Shown here in pieces: positions 15,277-16,737 of a DNA stretch of 16,737 nt; within the stretch, counting starts at the first letter, position 1; each line of letters begins with the position of its first letter. The notes below the pieces were generated by a model that saw only the letters and a program-made list of their open reading frames with translations, was not told where the DNA came from and searched no databases. The position numbers and the translations under genes were made by a program. Source of the DNA: G963665215 sp963665215 (GTDB lineage Bacteria > Chloroflexota > Dehalococcoidia > Lucifugimonadales > CAUZJF01); assembly GCA_963665215.2 (NCBI GenBank), contig CAXXWW010000015.1, positions 1-16,737 of the forward strand, in the 5' to 3' direction.

Positions 15277-15622
15277 GGTCGTTGTCCTCCTGTTCTTGTT
15301 TGGGGAGCTGCCCCAGGACGAAATCCAGCATCTCGGCGAATCGGCCGGGGAGGTCCTCCTCCAGCCAATCGGCCAACCGGCTCACCGAGTCCATGAGGGC
15401 GCTGGCCTTGCGCCACTCCTCCGTGCCCTCCGCGATGATGTCGTCCTCCCAGGGTTCGGCGAAGCCGTCGTACGACCCGTCGTCGTAGGAGGCGTCCAGG
15501 AAGAAGTTGCCTGTCTCGGCAAGGACACACGAGCAGGCTTTGGCCGCCCCCTCGAACCGGGTCTCCTTCACCGCATCGGTGAGGTCGTCCAGGGGTATGC
15601 CGCCCTGGGGAATCCTCTCCAA
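15266..15622 (-). CDS. N-terminally truncated acidic protein preceding the E2-like gene
   Basis: The 118-residue frame begins at TTG (15622) without a clear ribosome-binding site, and stays open upstream to a TAG near 15671, with no ATG or GTG in between. Just upstream (15648-15661) the sequence changes into a broken group II intron, so the original N-terminus is probably lost. The protein is acidic, with KACSCVLAETGNFFLDASYD and a C-terminal helix region (ALMDSVSRLADWLEEDLPG). Its stop overlaps the E2-like start, so it belonged to the operon. In PRTRC cassettes protein F often precedes protein B, so a diverged F-like tail is possible, but I cannot show similarity. Confidence 0.55.
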   Translation of the reverse strand: MERIPQGGIPLDDLTDAVKETRFEGAAKACSCVLAETGNFFLDASYDDGSYDGFAEPWEDDIIAEGTEEWRKASALMDSVSRLADWLEEDLPGRFAEMLDFVLGQLPKQEQEDNDHDQ

Positions 15623-15647
15623 TGTGTCCTTCGGGATGCGTTCGGAA

Positions 15648-16736
15648 CCTGCGTCGCGTCGGCTGTTGGTCTACGAGGATGGCCTGCCGAGTCCGCTTCA
15701 GGGGTATACCACCGAACTGCGTTACCTTGGGGCGTTTCCCATCGCCCTGCTCGACTTCGACCTTGAGGCAAACGCGTTCCCCATGTTCGGTCTGCACGGT
15801 GCTCTTGTAGCGCCGTGTGATTTTCCGACATGTGGTCTTGTGCTTGGCCGCAAGGGTTTTGACGAGCGACTGGCTCATGACCCATTGCAGTCTCCCGAAA
15901 TGGGAGACGTTTACGGAGAGCCGGTAATACTCGATGACGCCCCGAAACTCCGCTTGATACCTGTCCACGATGGAGAAATCCTCGTCGTGGATGAGTGCGT
16001 TACGGTGCGCCGGTTTGCCGTTCTTCATGTAGGCTTGGCAGTGTTGTTCGATGACTTTGGCGGGAACCCGCAGCCCGATGCGGCCGTTGACTTTTCGCCG
16101 TCCTGTGCGGTCGAGCTTGTCATTGGCCTGCTGGTTCACGAGTTCGTAGCCGAGGAACCTTGCCGCCTGGCTGGTGGCGTGGGTTATGAGAGTTTTCTCC
16201 CTGGATAGTTCCAGCTTGAGCGAGTCGTGCAGGAACGTTTCCAGGGACTCCTTTATCTGCCCGGCTTCGGCCTTTGGCCCGCTGAATCCCAGCACGAAAT
16301 CGTCGGCGTATCTAACATATCGCAGCCGTCGGTACCCAGGGTCGAAGGGGTCACGAGACGGCGTTTGTAGCCGGTCTTTGTGCAGCATGGCTGCTTCGGC
16401 ATGACGCCCTGCTCTCCGATGAGTACGTATCTGGCTGGTCAACGCCTTCCACTGCTCGTTGCTTCTGCGTGCTTGGCCGCGGGTGTGGGCTGGAGTAAGC
16501 ACTTTCTCGACAAACTTGTCCAACCGGTCTAGGTAGATGTTGGCGAGGATGGGGCTGACGATGCCGCCTTGCGGTGTACCGCTCAGCGTCCGGCCATACT
16601 TCCAGTCCTCAATGTAGCCCGCTTGCAGTAGGTACTTGAGCAGGCGTAGGAATCGGTTGTCGTGGAGCTTCTTGCCGAGCACCGACAACAGCACCTCGTG
16701 GGTGATGTTGTCGAAGCACCCTTTGATGTCGCCCTC
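15648..16736 (-). pseudogene. group II intron maturase fragment (second copy)
   Basis: About 363 codons, open at the right edge (GDIKGCFDNI...). It contains SGTPQGGIVSPILANIYLD, the catalytic RYVRYADDFVLGF and the X domain, ending at RTRQAILVDQQP. It then passes out of homology and reads on through the operon DNA in the wrong frame to a stop at 15273. The variable stretch between RT blocks (QWKALTSQIRTHRRAGRHAE) differs from copy 1 (RPYGLLMDRAAYHRRAGNHE). Lacking the HNH domain and the downstream ribozyme it cannot support its own mobility, though the RT core itself is intact. Confidence 0.85.
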
Positions 16737-16737
16737 G
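15648..16737 (-). mobile_element. second group II intron, 3'-truncated, running off the window
   Basis: Clearly homologous to the intron at 10507-12912 in the same orientation, but diverged at many positions, so not a recent copy. Similarity ends between 15661 and 15648, within the maturase C-terminus; the HNH part, domain V and domain VI are absent. Splicing is therefore impossible. The 5' part lies beyond the right edge. Confidence 0.85.

Noticed and set aside
15273..15647. C-terminal extension of the second maturase frame
   Set aside because: The reading continues past the homology break in the wrong frame of the neighbouring gene and is Arg/Gly/Pro-rich; not a real protein domain.
1..16737. 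CRISPR arrays, tRNA or rRNA genes
   Set aside because: No regularly spaced repeat units beyond the short IS-end repeats, and no cloverleaf or rRNA segment was recognised. A computed scan was not possible here.

Overview
The window looks like a mobile-element-rich accessory region of a high-GC bacterium. No rRNA, tRNA or housekeeping gene fixes the taxonomy. The style of the large serine recombinase, the alpha/beta hydrolase and the PRTRC-like genes reminds me of uncultivated Chloroflexota (Dehalococcoidia/SAR202-like). That is an impression from family knowledge, not a measurement.

Left part (1-2053). The tail of an unidentified frame and a doubtful small ORF are followed by a PQQ/BamB-like beta-propeller lipoprotein gene on the + strand, broken by one apparent frameshift near 735. 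After it come insertion-sequence end remnants: an IS21-type tandem terminal repeat and an IS256-like end motif.

IS graveyard (2054-9330). Two nearly identical IS1380-family transposases lie in opposite orientations (2395-3768 +, 4665-5920 -) on either side of a decapitated and truncated alpha/beta hydrolase. The first copy sits exactly between two 184/185-nt inverted arms. The second copy is cut at its 5' end by an IS21-family element whose istA carries two frameshifts. That istA is in turn cut by an ISNCY-family transposase fragment (6929-8005, -), which is fused head to head with a large serine recombinase lacking its catalytic domain (8047-9330, +).

Right part (9693-16737), all genes on the - strand. 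Read from right to left it is an operon: an N-terminally truncated acidic protein, an E2-like PRTRC-B protein (Cys157), a JAMM/JAB peptidase (PRTRC-A type), a ThiF/E1-like adenylating enzyme, a DUF2958 protein and an acidic hypothetical protein, closed by a strong hairpin terminator. Together they form most of a bacterial ubiquitin-conjugation-like cassette (E1, E2 and deconjugating JAB) of the PRTRC type normally found on plasmids and integrative elements. No ubiquitin-like protein is visible in the window.

Group II introns. A full-length intron (10507-12912) with a reverse transcriptase/maturase-HNH protein and a clear domain V sits inside the DUF2958 gene. The last 12 nt of its upstream exon pair perfectly with two 6-nt intron segments (EBS1, EBS2), and predicted splicing restores a 132-codon DUF2958 frame. 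A related second intron, missing its 3' part, is fused to the start of the operon and runs off the right edge.
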